From the NCBI GenBank assembly GCA_002633005.1, contig NMRA01000208.1, positions 64,001 through 103,503 on the forward strand: a stretch of DNA of 39,503 nucleotides, written 5' to 3'. Within the stretch, counting starts at the first letter, position 1; every line of letters starts with the position of its first letter. The notes under the pieces are model-generated. The model was not told where the DNA came from and ran no database searches. It worked only from the letters and a program-made list of their open reading frames with translations. Positions 1 through 15,000 of this stretch are shown here, piece after piece. The position numbers were made by a program, and so were the translations under genes. The DNA comes from Phoronis australis. Taxonomy: Eukaryota; Phoronida; Phoronidae.

Positions 1-64
1 GTACGATTCTGTCCTGGGACAGTTTTGCGCTAGAGTCCAACTGTTTAGATAATCGTTGTAGTCC
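1..64 (-). CDS. Exon 5 of GABA-B-like receptor, truncated by window edge
   Basis: The acceptor is CTTTTTTCTAG| (AG at 66-65) after a long pyrimidine run. In phase 0 the 64 bases encode GLQRLSKQLDSSAKLSQDRI plus Val. QRLSKQL resembles EKLTKRL of GABA-B1, and the segment precedes the conserved 'YDAIWALA' helix that should follow to the left. A second frame is also open over this short piece, so the call rests on phase continuity and on position within the domain. The exon runs out of the window. Confidence 0.6.
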
Positions 65-3000
65 CTAGAAAAAAGAATTGCTGTAAACGTGGTTGTTTCA
101 AGAAAGGCATTTATTGCACGATTTCCTGAAAAAGTTGTTTCGAGAGTAGAAGAGGAAATTAACTGTTCAATCAGGAAGTAGTCACTTGGAAACTAAATAA
201 GAGGTTTCAGGAAGCAATTATTACAGTTGACTCTGTTCTTTTTTTTGGAACATCGAGCCTGTGTTGCGGTATTCTTTTTAGTTGCTCACATTTTCAAAAA
301 CAAAATCGCACGAGACGAATAAACTAATGTGGGATTCTTTTCTACTCGTTTCTTGGGAAATCGTTGCGTTTCAAAATCCTGCTTACCTTACTTACGTTCA
401 GCTTTTCAAAAATTCACGAGACCTTGAATAAAATTTATGGGGACGGACTTTTTGTTCGGAGAATGAGGGTCTCAAAATGACGTGAGATGCAGAGCAGAAC
501 CAATTGTGTTTTTTATCAAAAAGTTGCATGTTCCTATTTTGTGTCTCTCAGCCTTACAATGTTCATCAGTTGCATAGCATTCTGGGTAAATTTGATAATC
601 AACGTACGGTTGAAAACCATTGCGTCTCTTCAAGTGAGAAGAAATATACAGTGTTGTTGAGCTCGCAATTTTTCACTTCTTCCGCCCACGCAGTGTCTTC
701 TGTTAACGCAACCAAAACCTGTCTGCCTTCCTGCAGTCCTAGAGCGTTGCTGCACAGCAGAGAGCCCAGTATCTGACCAGTAAGACATGTGACAACAATC
801 CGTGTCTCTGAATGCGTCATGACACCTAATGAAGTTGTGGAGGCGATGTTAACATCATAGGCCACGTTGACTCCGGAAGATGAGAATTCATGAGAAAGCG
901 CCCGAGAGTACTAAAAATTAATGTAAAACGTTTAAATGAAGTTTGTTGTTACACTATGTCTCAAGAGATGGCGTGCACGTTGAAAGAGTACAATAGAATA
1001 ATACTTTAGATCGATATTGATACATAAACAAAAACATTAAACTTGAGATATATTACAACAGTGTTTCGATTTGAGTAGAGTCAACCTTGTGATATTGGTC
1101 CCTTATTTATAGAGAAGGGTGCAAAATGTAAAGTGCACGTGCCCGGGGGAGCTCAAAATTGACGAAACATATCTCAATGCCCATCTGTTAAAGTTGGATT
1201 TCGTCGCGCTTCAGCAGCCAGTGTTACAGTGTTGTGAACATGACCACGCTCATCCAATCTTGAATTGTTGCCGTATGAGCCGCAACTCAAATCACAAGCA
1301 ATACGTATTGTGCTATTATTGAATTCATAAACGCATTCAAAAGCGTTTTTTTTGAAACTCTGGTAATTTCGATAGTCATCGCGGTAAAGAAAGATATGTG
1401 GAGCAAGTTTAACATAAAAGTGGAACCTAATTTCTACTCTTGTGGTGATCCTGAGTATACGATTTTGTTGATTAAATTTGAACACTGAATCGACCCGGAG
1501 ATTATTACGAATTTGATCGGTTGAGCTCATCTTGCCGGATAATGCGCGCAGTTTGGGAGTCACGTGACACTGAAACACTAAATGTTAAATATGAGACAGG
1601 TCTTGCCACTAGCTACCTGGTAATACGGATCTGTTGAATTCGATAACAGGATGACGTTCTCCCATGAGTTGATTCGCAGAAATGACGAGATTGCTTGAAC
1701 AAGGTTACTTATAGATGGGGCCAAGTTTATGAACATTTGCCCATTACTGATGCATTCTGCCGCCTTTTCAAAGGTGACCTAAAACGAAAGAAGCTAAATA
1801 TTAATAATAAGCAATGTATCTCATATTCACACATTCACTTGAACGTAATTTGACCCGGATATCAAAGATTTTGTTTAGTTCTGCGACGGTCACAACAAAA
1901 TGGAGTTGTGTGACTATGGCAGACGAACACGTCTTGTGTGACTAGTGCAGACGAACACGTCTTGTTTTTCATGATTATATTGTAGTCAGAGTGGCGCTCA
2001 ATGTTGTGATTTTAGGCTTATTAAAACGCTCCATTCTCATGTTAACTTACCCAGAGGTCGGCCATTTAAGATTTTAAACCGCCGATGTATGGTTTAATGT
2101 ATTTTTGATTAACTTTTATTGGCTGTAAAATCAGCAAAGATACGCTTACGCAACCGAGTTTAACCTGAGACTGACGTCATTTACCTGAAGAATTCCCATA
2201 GCTGCAAATATGGACGAAGACTTTTGTTTCACGGATATGACGTCATCGCACCCTCCTCCAATGATTACCAATTTAGTGCCTATCTCCAGGAATTTCTGTA
2301 GGACAACCTGTGTTTCTGCCTGACTGTTACACTGTAACAAAACGAGAGCAACGATGATTCAGTTATTTAAGGGAAACACGAAGTTTTCAGTCTGTCAAAA
2401 TGTTTTTGTCTCCCAGTTCTTACATTTTAGTTAACACTTAGGCAAATAATGTCGCCATATTTAGATTTCCATATGTACTGTTGTTACAAACCGACGTGGA
2501 TCTGACTGAGTAGACATAGGAGGGAAAACGTCGGCGTTTATTGAAGAGCGCGAGTAGTATATGATAACAACTGAATGTGAGACTCAAAGTAATGGAATGC
2601 ATAGAGACTACAAGAATCAAATTGGATGAATATGTAACGCCGTAGTACAGTTCTAAACAATTCTGAGAACAAGACGTATTGCTAAACACGTTGTCCACGA
2701 AAATAAACTGAACAACTTAAAAGTTAGGTATTACAATGACTAAGCCATTTAAATTTACAAACACAACAAACACAGTCTGCGGCATCCTCTCCGCGCGCAT
2801 AAAGTTAAGAAACTGAGAAAAACGTGTAATGAATAGATGGCGTTGCTACACAGGCTGCCGGCGGGTGAAGTAGCAAATACAAATAAATGCATTGGAAAGA
2901 ACATGATGAGTGTACACGGGAACAGTGTATAAAAGGCCTGTGCTACATATATGTGAAAAGCGAAATTATGTATGCGACTTTGTCACTTGTCCAACGTCAC

Positions 3001-6000
3001 GAACATTGGGAGCTACAGAGTGACTAATATACTAACATATGCAAACGCTAGGAACAACAAACACTATCAGCGACAAGTACAACACCATCAATGTTATTAA
3101 TTCCAATTATCTCCGTCAGGATGTGTACACGCAGGTTACATTTAAAATGGTCATGTATCAAGACCAGAGCATGCGATACGGTTTTCATCGTCTTCAATAT
3201 CACTAAGAGTCGTGTCGTGTGTGTTAGCCTTGATCATTTTACAGTTGACAGGTGTGCCTTTCTTTAAATTTTCACTTTTTTGTAATGCTGAGAATGGATG
3301 AATTGTTTTAACAGCATATTAAAATATGCTGTTACAGACTTCGTTGAGCGTCAAGTGGGGGTAGAAATAACAAGCAACACACAGGAATTTGCCCCCAAGT
3401 CCTGAACTACTTATATATCGGAGTAAATACGCACATTCGCAAAATAAATGTAGAATTATATCTCGGGGCGTTGATCCTATTTATAATAAACGCCTTCAAC
3501 ATTTATAAGGGTATTTCCTACGCAGGGTTCAAGTCAAAGTTTTCCTTAATCCTTCTATGCAAATAATTAAACAAACATGCTGTGGTTAAACCACTCATTC
3601 TGACACTTTATTGTTATATTGAGTGTCACTAATACTTTTTTGATTATTTACTTAAGAATCATTTTAAACGATGTAATGCCTACAAGGTCTAGAGTTGCAC
3701 GAAAGCACACAGTAGGTAACATCTTCTTTATGTGGTTCAGCGCCCATGTTCTCATGACAAGTCAAATTGGTATTGCCTTGCTATACTTTATTACCAAAGC
3801 TCAGTAAAATGTAACAAACGTTAGATATACATACGTAGTGTAAAGTGTTCTCCATATTGCCGAGTAATAACGAATTGCACTTACTCAAGTACTGCATGTC
3901 GAAACAGGATTATATAATGTGTCTGAGTTACAACGGAAAATATATGGGCCAGGCACGAGTGAAAAACAAAAGAATCTGTGATTAATAGAAAATGAGAGCT
4001 TGTTAACTTTCACGCTGTCGTCTTATCCTCCAGACTTTCGCAATTGTTATCACAGTGAAATAATGACGATATCCTGTAATGGTGTCCTGTTGTTCTACGT
4101 GACTCCTCGCTTCGTTTTGCGCAATAGACATCGGTCACTGACGTTTTAGTAAACGGCATAGTATTTATGTAGGAAGGCCGTGGCAAATAATTGATGAACA
4201 AGTGTGATGGTCAATCACTACAATCATTTGTTTGAATGCATGAATAATGCAAAACAGGTGCCTCAGTTGTCACTGAAACATCATCTACCTGATATTATAC
4301 AGCCTTAGGCAAACGTGTCCCTTCATCATAAGAACGTACCAATACCTGATCGCAGTAGCGTGCAGAAGAGAGGGGAGGGGGGCGACGGGGCAACGACAAC
4401 GACCCCGGGCATCCACATCGGACGGCATCCGATCACTATGAATTTTGAAATTGTGGCTAATTTGTAGTTAAACTGAATAAAGTTTCTTGTTCAAGTTTCA
4501 TCATTTTTAGTTTTGTTAGTACTAGGGTCCATGCATTTGAGTAGAGTGATGCATCAAGTGAAACAGGGCCCCTCGGCACCACCAAACCTCTGCATGCTAC
4601 TGACTGTTCGTTTAGGTTTATTTTAGGTCGTTTCAAACTGATAAACATTACTTGGTAGTATGTCGAAGATTAAACATTAATCTATCAAGGTTGAGTGTAA
4701 CCGTTACTTTTTTGAAGTTAATACTGGCTTAATCGAGAATTGAACAAATATTGCGTGTTTATTTATCGCCACTCTTCAACTGAAGGGCTCGTGTTTTAGG
4801 AATGAACATGTTTCTAAATTTGTTCACGTTATCACGAGAATTTCTCTGTTATTGATTAAACCTGTTTGGTGCTCTGTTGCCACGCAAATATTTTTAAATT
4901 ACATGGTAAAACTTCCGATATACCAGTGCAATAAAATTAAAGTTTATGTTAAGGTCGTTGTAATTTGCTATTTGTAGCAAAAAAGTATGTTGTTGAAATT
5001 TTCACGAAGTATGTCAAATAACTGACGTTAGTGTGACCATGTTGTTTGTTATAGGTGGTGAGTTCTTGTGTGGTCGACCTTGCGTACCTTGTACCACACG
5101 CTGCTTACTAAGCACGGTATTCAGCGACATAAAACAGTTAACATGATGTTAGATGGAAAGTGATTTCCATCTCCAACTTAAACAGGCCATTACGGTCAGC
5201 AAATAAAGAGAGGCTTCAAAAGGCTGTCAGTTTATTATAATACTGTCCATTTCATGTCAATAGATATACTGTAATTGTCATCATGGCTCATGTCATATTT
5301 CAAGATGTTTGTCCATACGCTAGTTGGTAAGTAAGCATCTATTCCGTAATATTTTCAATCATCTCCTATTGTGCCCTGTGACAAGTTGTTAACCCATTAT
5401 GCACGTTTAAGGTCTACATTTTTGTTCATATAGAGATCTCCCTGTTCAACAATATCTTGCTAGACGATAAGATAGCTTAGTTTGCAGGAGACTTAGTGCT
5501 AATATAGCGGACACGGGGGACAGTGATGTTATGATAAAAACACGTCTTGTCGCTAACACTACTCCCGACATCTATACGTTCATGATACTTGTCCTTTACG
5601 GTAATGTAGGAGCCCACAAAAATGTGGCTTTAAGTTCGAAACAACGTATCTCAGATATGGCTGATCACGTGACACTTTCAGATACTATTGCTGATCACGT
5701 GAAATGCATTCTTCTCCAAAACGCTGTTAGGAATTGTTTTCAAATTGTTCCATTATTGAGTAAGAGGCTATAAAAATGAGTTTGTATGGTTTTCACGAAA
5801 AAAAAATCAAAAGTTGCATAATATTAAAACGAAAGAATAATTTAGAAAACGGACACGGCGTTTCTGAGGTTTCATCTTGAACATATCAATTGAATTTTGG
5901 TTTTGTACCTTTTTGTTAAATTTAATAAAAAGACATGATCACGTGACCCAGTCAATGGCAGATTGGTAAAAAGTCAAAAATCGAACTCTGCAGTATTTCT

Positions 6001-9000
6001 GCTTTCTGAAAATATATCATTTTGTGTTACTTCTTTCACTTCGGGTTTACAATACTTTACAGTAGATGTCGATTTATTCGTGAACAAAAACGAGATAGAA
6101 ACATAATAGGGCTAAGAAAGACTGCAAATTTGTGGAATGTTTTTAATACTATAGAAAATCGTTTAAAACATATAAAGTGAGTTGGAGGTTTACACTGGGT
6201 TTCGCCGGCGTGCGAGATTTCACTCAAGACTACAAAACCGCGGACGAAAACGCCTGGTGCCAAAGGTTTTTATCAAGAGCGCGAACTGACGTGTAACATG
6301 TCAAACGCTAAAATTTAAGGCATGATAAACAAATACATTTTGGAACGGAATCTTTGTCATTCATAGCAAGGAATAATCTCTTTTATTCCGTAAATTTTGG
6401 GAAGAACAGCCATTTTGAATGTGTGTACGAATGCTCATTGTCATTCTGCGGTGCGTGAGGAAAGAACTTGTTGAGTATGATTTGTTATTACGATCTTAAT
6501 AGGGGTTGATGAGAAAAGAAATGCATGTACAACTCTTGAGAAAATACTGTTGATGAGAGAAGAACGTTGTTAATGAGAATGGCGTGAGTGTGGCAAGTCA
6601 GCAGCCCTTAGTTACGATCTGTTGTAAATTGTTTTGTGTTCAGTTTTAAGTACACATTTTCTCCTTACTCTCGCGAATAATCATGTTTCTCAGACACACT
6701 AAACGTGTCTCAAACCTGTCCATACGATGACAGAAAATGATTCAGATACACACAGATTTTACAAGGCAATGGAAAGTAAAAATGTTTTGCATTGGCTAAA
6801 ACTGCCGATGATATTCAAGCTAGTTTAGATGATCAAAATCAAGTTTACGTAAATCAGCGATGCATTCCGTAGAGCATGTTTCAAGGTCACGCTAATTCAC
6901 ACGCGGAGAGTCAGTGCTTCGCGAGTACGCTCGAGACTTTACTAGCGCAGAGTAGCAAAAACGTTGCCCTGAAGTGATGTGTTGGAGAAAGGCTAGAATG
7001 TTAAATCAGGGGAGATAATTCACGGTTTCAGTTCCATGAATGAAGATTTTTCATCACACGTGCCTCGTGAGTGTCTCACGTTCACGGAATGCACCCCAAC
7101 ATATATCGAAAATATTATTGTAGTAATTTGGGAGAAAATGTCCTGTTAATTATCACTGTCTCGTTATGTGAAAATGTTTAAACAAAACAAAGGTGCTTAT
7201 AGGTTCACCTGTGATATTTCATGAGTGTACTATTTTCTATAATTTCCTATATAAATAGGATTATCATTGCGTTTGGTTCATTTTGATTTTACGTTGAAAA
7301 ACATTATGTTCAAATTTTTACCAAAGTGTTTTCGTTGTCAAAACGTAATCATCTTGAGCTTTAACCATAAACTCACAAAATGAGAATGCACTCAGAGTTC
7401 TGTTTACCACAGTTACTCTACAATACATCAAGTCAATAAAACCACTAGGCTTTCTTGTCACGTTTTATTCGAAAGTCGCGAAACCTGTAGTTATCCTTGC
7501 CCCCTGCAGCGTCTTTCGACGAATTGTAAATCTCCTGGTGCGTAATTATGAAAATTATGATCGCCCTAAGGAATACCAGAAGCAGCGCATGCGCAGTACT
7601 TTCCAGTTGTTGATGAATTGACAACGCTTATTTTATTACATGAAGTACTTGTATGCCGTGTATCACTGACGTGCTCACAACCAACAGGGCACCAAATTCA
7701 ACTTGTATTCGAAGTATAACTCTTAACTTAGTTCTGGGACGCAAATGTTTCACAGTCCCACCTCAGTGGTACTAAGTTTGTACTTGATGATTCCTATATT
7801 CAAGGCACATCCCCGTTTTCGAAATCGAAATAGTAGTTTAAACTGTGCCATTAAATACAAACATAGATTACATGTATTTAATCATTTGTACACTAGTGAA
7901 CTGAAAACCATCGATCTTGAGCTCATTATGATGGAGGCGGAGAATATCAAAGCTAAAGAGTTTAGAGTTTGAGAGTGGAGTAGAGTTCAGTAACGCTAGG
8001 ATCTCGCTAAAGTCCAGTCAAAATCAAGTGCTCCCACTTAAAATACACGAGCAATATCTCACGTAACCTCGTGAAGTCTTGCTTTTTAGCGAGGTTCTAG
8101 CGTTACTGAATTCTACCCAGACTAATCTCTTTGCTAGTTGATTTCGAGTCTTGCCATACAAAGATTCTCAGGATAATGGTCGGATATAACGCACCCGCAT
8201 TTTGAGAACCAGTTTTCTCCATTGAATAAAGGGCATCAAACTGGTTCTTAGAATATGGTAACATTGTATCCGACTATTGCCGATTCTCAATATTTATTGG
8301 TAACTATTAGATGGACACGTCCTGATACTTACTTGGTTGAAAAGGCGCGTGTTCTGCATGATTTTCCTGATCAAATAAAAATGAAATAACTTTTTGTTAA
8401 GTTATCTCGTTCTAAAATTTTTGAGGTAGAACATTCTGCTTCTTGAAACTAGTGACTTAAAATTCCGACTAAATGTGAATAGATCTCTCACTCGCTGTCT
8501 TATTACATGCAGTAACCTAATGTTGGTGATGTTACGTTACTTATGCTTTCAATGGCTGTTCACAAACATTTAAATTGCTCTAAACACATTTTTCCAATGA
8601 GACTATAAGGAATTAGACGATATCAAATCGTTACTTGCTGGTCATGTTTTAGGTAAATATGAATTATCTTCGACAAAATGATACGTAACTACTACGGGTG
8701 GAATGAGCGTGTATAGGGAGACAGTTCAAATATTGCGTCACGGATGACGTATGTCCCTCCCTCATCCTGCACATACCTGCGGTTGAATTGACATTGTTAA
8801 GTGTAGCTTTAAGGGTTAACTAAGTACTCAGTTATACAGTTCTACATCCCGTGTTGTACACTTTGCTAACTTCTTTGAGATGGAAATCAGAAGTTGACTG
8901 TGGCGATCTCCTTCAACCAAGAACAGTTTTGGAAACGAAAAAGATCAAAACTAATACCTGAAGGCGTTGAAACGACTCTGGTTGAAAGTAAATTATTTGT

Positions 9001-12000
9001 GCTTTAGTTTGTAAAAGCATTCATGTTTGAAATCTTGGTGAAACTACAGTTTACATTTAAACTCAAAATGTCGCAGATTTGCCCAAGTTCCAACTTAGTG
9101 AAGCTAAATGAAAGCATGTTATCGAATTTGCTAAAACTCTATCGTTTTTACCATTAGTCTATGGCTGCGCACGGAGCTGAAAGGCGTCATAAACTTAAAA
9201 AATCGCATAATGGACATAACTGCTGTAGTGTGAAGTTCGTAACGTAGATTATTTGTTCTTGTACACAAGAAGAGATCTGTAACGTCAAATTCGGATTTTC
9301 AACGGCTAAGCACGGCAACAGAAACATCAAATGGATATTGATTTTTACATGAACAACAATAACGTCAAGTGCTGTCGAAATAAAATCTTGATCTGTAAAT
9401 GCAAAAGTCATGTACAGTTTTGTAACGCTTCCCTTCAGATTCACTACAGACACACGTTACGTACTGATGCATGATCAAAGGTCCTGCTTCTTAACTCCAA
9501 CTTTGATGATCGACCAAAGCTTACTTGAATCACAATTTTTTCACACCAAACAAACGTGAATGATGTTAGTTGTGTGGGTAACTTTCAGTTATGGTTATGG
9601 AAAGACTTGGTAGTTTGTGTGTACAGACACCTCATAAAATGAGTGATTGTGATATACATTCTTTATATAAGAGCAGCTTCTCAAAGCAAGATTTTTTTTC
9701 TTATTTATTATACTGTTTCCTTTAGCGAGAGTGATAGCTAGGACATGTGTTTGACACCTGTACCTCGTGGCAATATTTAGTGTATGTAGCAATGTCAAAC
9801 ATGGCACCTGAACATTGAGCAGAATTAATCGTGTACGCACCCGGTGCACCATTGAGATATGCGGCTCAGTCACGCTTCACTTTTTACAGACCGACATTTT
9901 AGAGCACATGCGTCGGAAGGTTTGCTTTAGTGAAGGGTGAGCGCAACCACCCGCGTCACCCGTCCACTCTAGTTTCGCCTCAGCCCCACCCGATTTTGTC
10001 CTCGCCATTTTCCCCCGCCATAGGGGTGCCAGCCATTAGAAACTTGAGTATCCATGCAGCATGCTTCGACAAAATTTCGCGAGAAAAGGCCACTTTTTAG
10101 ACCGAAGCACTTTCAACGCTTACGCATTTGGGATATAAGTTTTTGCCTTTCGAGGGGTGTCTTCTGGAATTAATAGGGTGCCAAAAAGATGCCCTGCCAA
10201 GGTGAATATGAGGCCTAAGGTCAAGATTCACTTCATTTGGGACTGGTTTGGGGAAAATTAATTTTATTAAGGTCATGCACTGAAGGGTAGGGATTGTCTC
10301 AATTCTCAAAATATCTTGTGGCAAATAGGTATCCCAGTTAATAGTGACTGCCCACAGGGGGGAGGGCAAATGGCATTTATCTGCCCAAATTTCATCAGAA
10401 AAAAGAGCAACAGATGACTCAATATTTCCTTGACAGAGGAAGGCCTCCGGAGAAAGGCTGCTTTTCATTCCTTAACTCGCAACAGATAAATTGCCTCTAT
10501 TTTTGCACGTTCATACACCTTTCAATGTGTCTTTCTTTTCTCGGCAGCCCATGCTACGCTTATGCCTGTCAACACAAAGGTTTACCCATACGCTTGCAAA
10601 TAATTGGGTGTTAGGTACCCTTTTGGTAACTTCTGCTTCCTACGTCCTTGCGTAGTGTAGTGGGAGTAGCTCGCCCTAACATCACGAGTGGACGCCTCCC
10701 CACAATTCCTACGCCTATGTAACGTAAGAAACAGGGGACCTCTGAGGTATTAGTATGTTGGTTTTCGTAAGTATTCATTGACGTAAGTTTTGTTCACACA
10801 CGGAAAATGTTTGATAACGGCGCTGGTTGGAGTGCTGCCTTCATTATTTTTGTGTGTTTGCGCATCACAAAGTGAATGTTTAAAATCTGACTCATAATTT
10901 TAACTTTTCATTCGAAAGACTGTGCGTTTCACTTTCAAATCGTAGCGTTAGACTAAATGTCCATTGCGGGCCATTTTTTAACTACCAACGAGTGCAGAAA
11001 CGCTGTAATATGGGCAACATTTTTTCTAAGTATGGACTTTAACAAACAGTAGTTGATTGATAATCACTCTGTCATCTAATCAGAACATTTTGAAGGTCTG
11101 ATAAAAGTCCACTTGACACATTGAAAGTATCACAGGTTAACTCGAATACATGTTAACGTAGAAGTAAGAAGATAATCAATATTTTCGAATTAAACAGTTA
11201 CTTCCGGTGGCTACCGTGGGATTTCTCATAACAGTTACTGGGAGACGAGTTCCATGTCACGTGACCGACGTCAGTTTTCATGCACGGTTTCACTGCCCGG
11301 ATGTCTTTCACACGAGAGACTAGCCTTGCCCAGGGACCGCCAATACAAATTTGAACAGTCATTGAAGTGTGTGATTATAGAATTAGGCTATAATAAAAGA
11401 TTTAAGTAAATGCTTTTAAAGACAGCACAGACGAAAAAATGACGAGGCTGGACAAGAGTTATGAAGATAGAATACTCGTGATACAGTGTTGGGATTTTTA
11501 AATAAATCCAATGAACTGAAACTTGTACTGCAATGCTAGTTTAATTTTAGTGTACGTGATAGCGAAGCTTTTTTAGGGCTTCGGTTTAATAAAGTACATC
11601 GTTGGTGTGCTTGCTACCAAATGCACCCAATGAACAAAATTTAACTATCGACGACAGATTACGTAAAATTACTGGTACTGTTTAAAGCAATCTCCCGAGT
11701 TGAATCCAAATGGTCACACTTCGCACGTAAGCCAACCGGTGTAGGTTTTATTGTAAGTCACACAAGTGCGCTGTAACCTTATATAGAACAATCACCGTTG
11801 AAGTAATGTTAAACACACGTTTCAACAGCAACTTGTCCTTCCAACCCTGTTCGTCATTTTAGTCCTAGCTGTGCCATACGAACGCTGCTCTTGCGCAACG
11901 TTGGAGGATTATCATTTTGAGCTGACAGTTAGTCTTCGCGGTAGGTTTGCACTGTTGTATGTGACACCAGGTATTGTTCCCAAAACTAAACGCGTTTCGT

Positions 12001-15000
12001 GGCATGTCGCGGTTGAATGTAACGCTGCAACATGATACACCAGCTGAGCCCATATTAATAAACGAATGTAGCACTGTGTAGGTTGTATGCTACGGCCTTG
12101 AAGCAGAAACGAGTCTATGATTTTGAGACCATGAAGTGTGTGAAAAATATCAGAATTGAATGAGTGAATGGTGACATTTAAAACAAGTGACTAATATTGT
12201 GACGGACCGCACCGCCACCGAACAGTGGACAGACAGTTTCCTGTTTTTCTGACGTAACCAAATGGAAGCGGTGCACCCCAGTGAGTTAAGATCATCATTG
12301 GTGTTCAAGTATTCATGCAAAAACAGCGAATCATTTCCGAACAATTAACTCTCAAGTTATTTCTAAGTCGTACAATTATTGACAATCAAACCACTAAGGA
12401 CCTTTTCTAAATAAACTATAGCAGGGCTCCTGTTTTGTCAGCACTTGCCGGAAGAAAAACAGTGAACAAATGCCAATTAATGTATAAAAGTCATGTTCAA
12501 AGCACAAGGTTGCCCCATTATGTACTTATGTTATAACCCTGAGAAACAGGTTCTCCATTGTTTTGCGAAGTATTGGCTGCAACTGCATGTGAAACATGGT
12601 GACATCCTGCTAACTACTACATACTGTGCACGTGAGATGTTGTGCTCGTGTCGGTAACGGTTCGAGACACAAACAACTCTTCCTCCTTCATTCCTTCCTA
12701 TTTAATACCTAAACACGAACAATCCTACAACAACGTAATTAGCTTTATAAACTGGTCTCATATTGTCCTACGATTTCAGAGATCATCTAAGCGACTCATA
12801 TTTCTATCAGTTGTACAACCTTGTCAGAATAGAGATTCTCTTTCACTTTCGTTGGGAATGACAATCTTTTGTTTATCATGGCATAGCAATGTTTTAGACG
12901 TATGTTCATTTACCTGCTTTTACATTTTACGTTTTAGTCGCTCAGCAAGAATGAAATATGTCTGGTGAAGATTATGAACTATGACTTGATAGAGGACTTT
13001 TGTTTCACTTTTAATTATATGATAATTGTGTCTGTCAACAATTATTTATGGTACATTCCTGTGTTCACTGCGCACTGAACCGCTTCTCCCCTCCTTCCGC
13101 CTCAGTCTTTCTGTGACAACATATCTACATCTGAGTCACCAAACAAGGAATAACAATATAAATAATGACGTTAATTTTTCGTGTGGTTCCAGTGTATGTG
13201 CAAAGTATGATTTGATTATTGCTAAAATGGCAAACTATGTGTGTTCAAAAGGAGACGGTACAGACGTTTGCCCGCGCAGCCTCGAAAGGATCCTGTTTCA
13301 GAGGTGGTCAAAAATGGAGACGTTTGCGGTTTGAGCTATGACAGTAAGGCGGCCCTGAGGCCATCATATTTAATAGTCATTTAATACCACTCTTCCGCTT
13401 GATTGATTTTAATCTACATATGTCTTTAAACGTTACCCCTGTTGGCAGTTATCGAAACATCTTTTTGTGCCTAATCTAGGGTTTCAACGTTTTGACTTTT
13501 AATGGGCACAAAAGTTTAGATACATATTTGTCCGGCGGGCCACTATATTTCCTATATAGCATGTCTGTATGTATTGTTTATATATCCAATTCAACACTGG
13601 AGGCGAAACGAAATGAAATAAAAAACTTGAAAAACAAGTTGCCGGAACCCGATATAATATTCGGCATGGGGTTTATTAATTTGGTTGTTTCATCTTTCTT
13701 ATAGTCTTCTCATATATCTTAATGTTGTGAGAAGGTAAGGCCTGGATGCTTGAGTTATCAATGAACTTATCAGAAAGGAGTATGTTCCTGTTGACAAACA
13801 GGGCCAGTCTCAGTAACATGTTGCGGAGCATTGTTATTCAGGAACAAACTCCTGTGATAACAATTTTACAGCTGATCCATAAAAAGACGAAAAAGTTTGA
13901 CACATTCACACCAGGAAGACCTGGGTAGAGTTCAGAAGCGCTAGGATCTCGATAAAGAGCAAGACTTCGCAGTATTACGCGAGATATTACCGTGTATTTT
14001 AAATGAGAGCAGGCGTGCGTTCAGTAGACGCTAGGACCTACGCTAGGACCTAGCTAAAACCTTGTCAAAGTCACGTGTTCTCGTTTAAAATGCACGGCAA
14101 TATCTCACGTAATCTCGCGAAGTCTTGCTTTTTAGAGAGGTCCTGGCGTTACTGGAGGCAGGTCATTTCGGCTGGACCGGAAGATACCGAACCCTGTTTC
14201 AAAAACGGTGAAAGGTGCTGAGGACTCAAATCTAGGTTTTACAGAATAGTTCAAGGATTGTTGTGTGGCCCTAGGAATTCTGAATAAAAAGATAACGATA
14301 GGATCGGAGCGACACAATTCGGCTGAGCTGAAAAGTGTCATTTTCGTGGCACAATTTTTTTCCATGTATACCACGTGTATTTAAAGCGGTGCAGTAACTT
14401 ACGACATATATTCTATGTAAGAAAGTAGAGAGACGTCTTTTTTGTTTGACTATAATTTGAGATTTTGAAAAGGGTGATTGTAAACCACCTTTGCCCGTTT
14501 TGATTTCCCTTGTTAAATGAAAACCTCAGTAGGGCAGATTGTCTTTGGACGTTTTACAGCTGATAATATTCGAGTCCTCGAACGCATGTGTATTATGAAT
14601 GTGTTTGTGTTTGCGATAGTTTCGTTAGTTTCTACACGGAATAGAAATAAGCACTGTTCTGAAAACAGGTTTTACGGTCGTTGTGCGAGTCAAATCGATT
14701 TTCTCGAGTGGGTCTGAGTTGTCACGCAATATTCTTCTATTTAATCTTTGTTAGCACAAATGAGAATAGTTATCACGCAACGAACGCTCTTGTGAATTGA
14801 AAAGACAATTAGAAGGAATTACTGTCATGTCAGAGGTGCAGTCTCGTCTGGTGAGCTTGGTTTACCTGGTCAAGCCGTATTGTTAGTACATCGGATAACT
14901 CTTACCGTAATCCGGATTAAAAAAGCGCTAATTCGAAACGCAACTTGTAATAGCTAAAGCAGAATGCGATTAGGAAATTTTATAATACTCATTTCCAACT

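Noticed and set aside
504-776. 90-codon plus-strand reading frame
   Set aside because: It is the antisense shadow of receptor exon 4.
1174-1578. 134-codon minus-strand reading frame
   Set aside because: It lies inside receptor intron 3, matches no part of the Venus-flytrap domain, and has no phase-0 splice sites. Exon 3 to exon 4 joins correctly without it.
10097-10468. 124-codon minus-strand reading frame
   Set aside because: It shows no recognisable enzyme or transposon motif and no splice context. It is mentioned only as part of a GC-richer patch.
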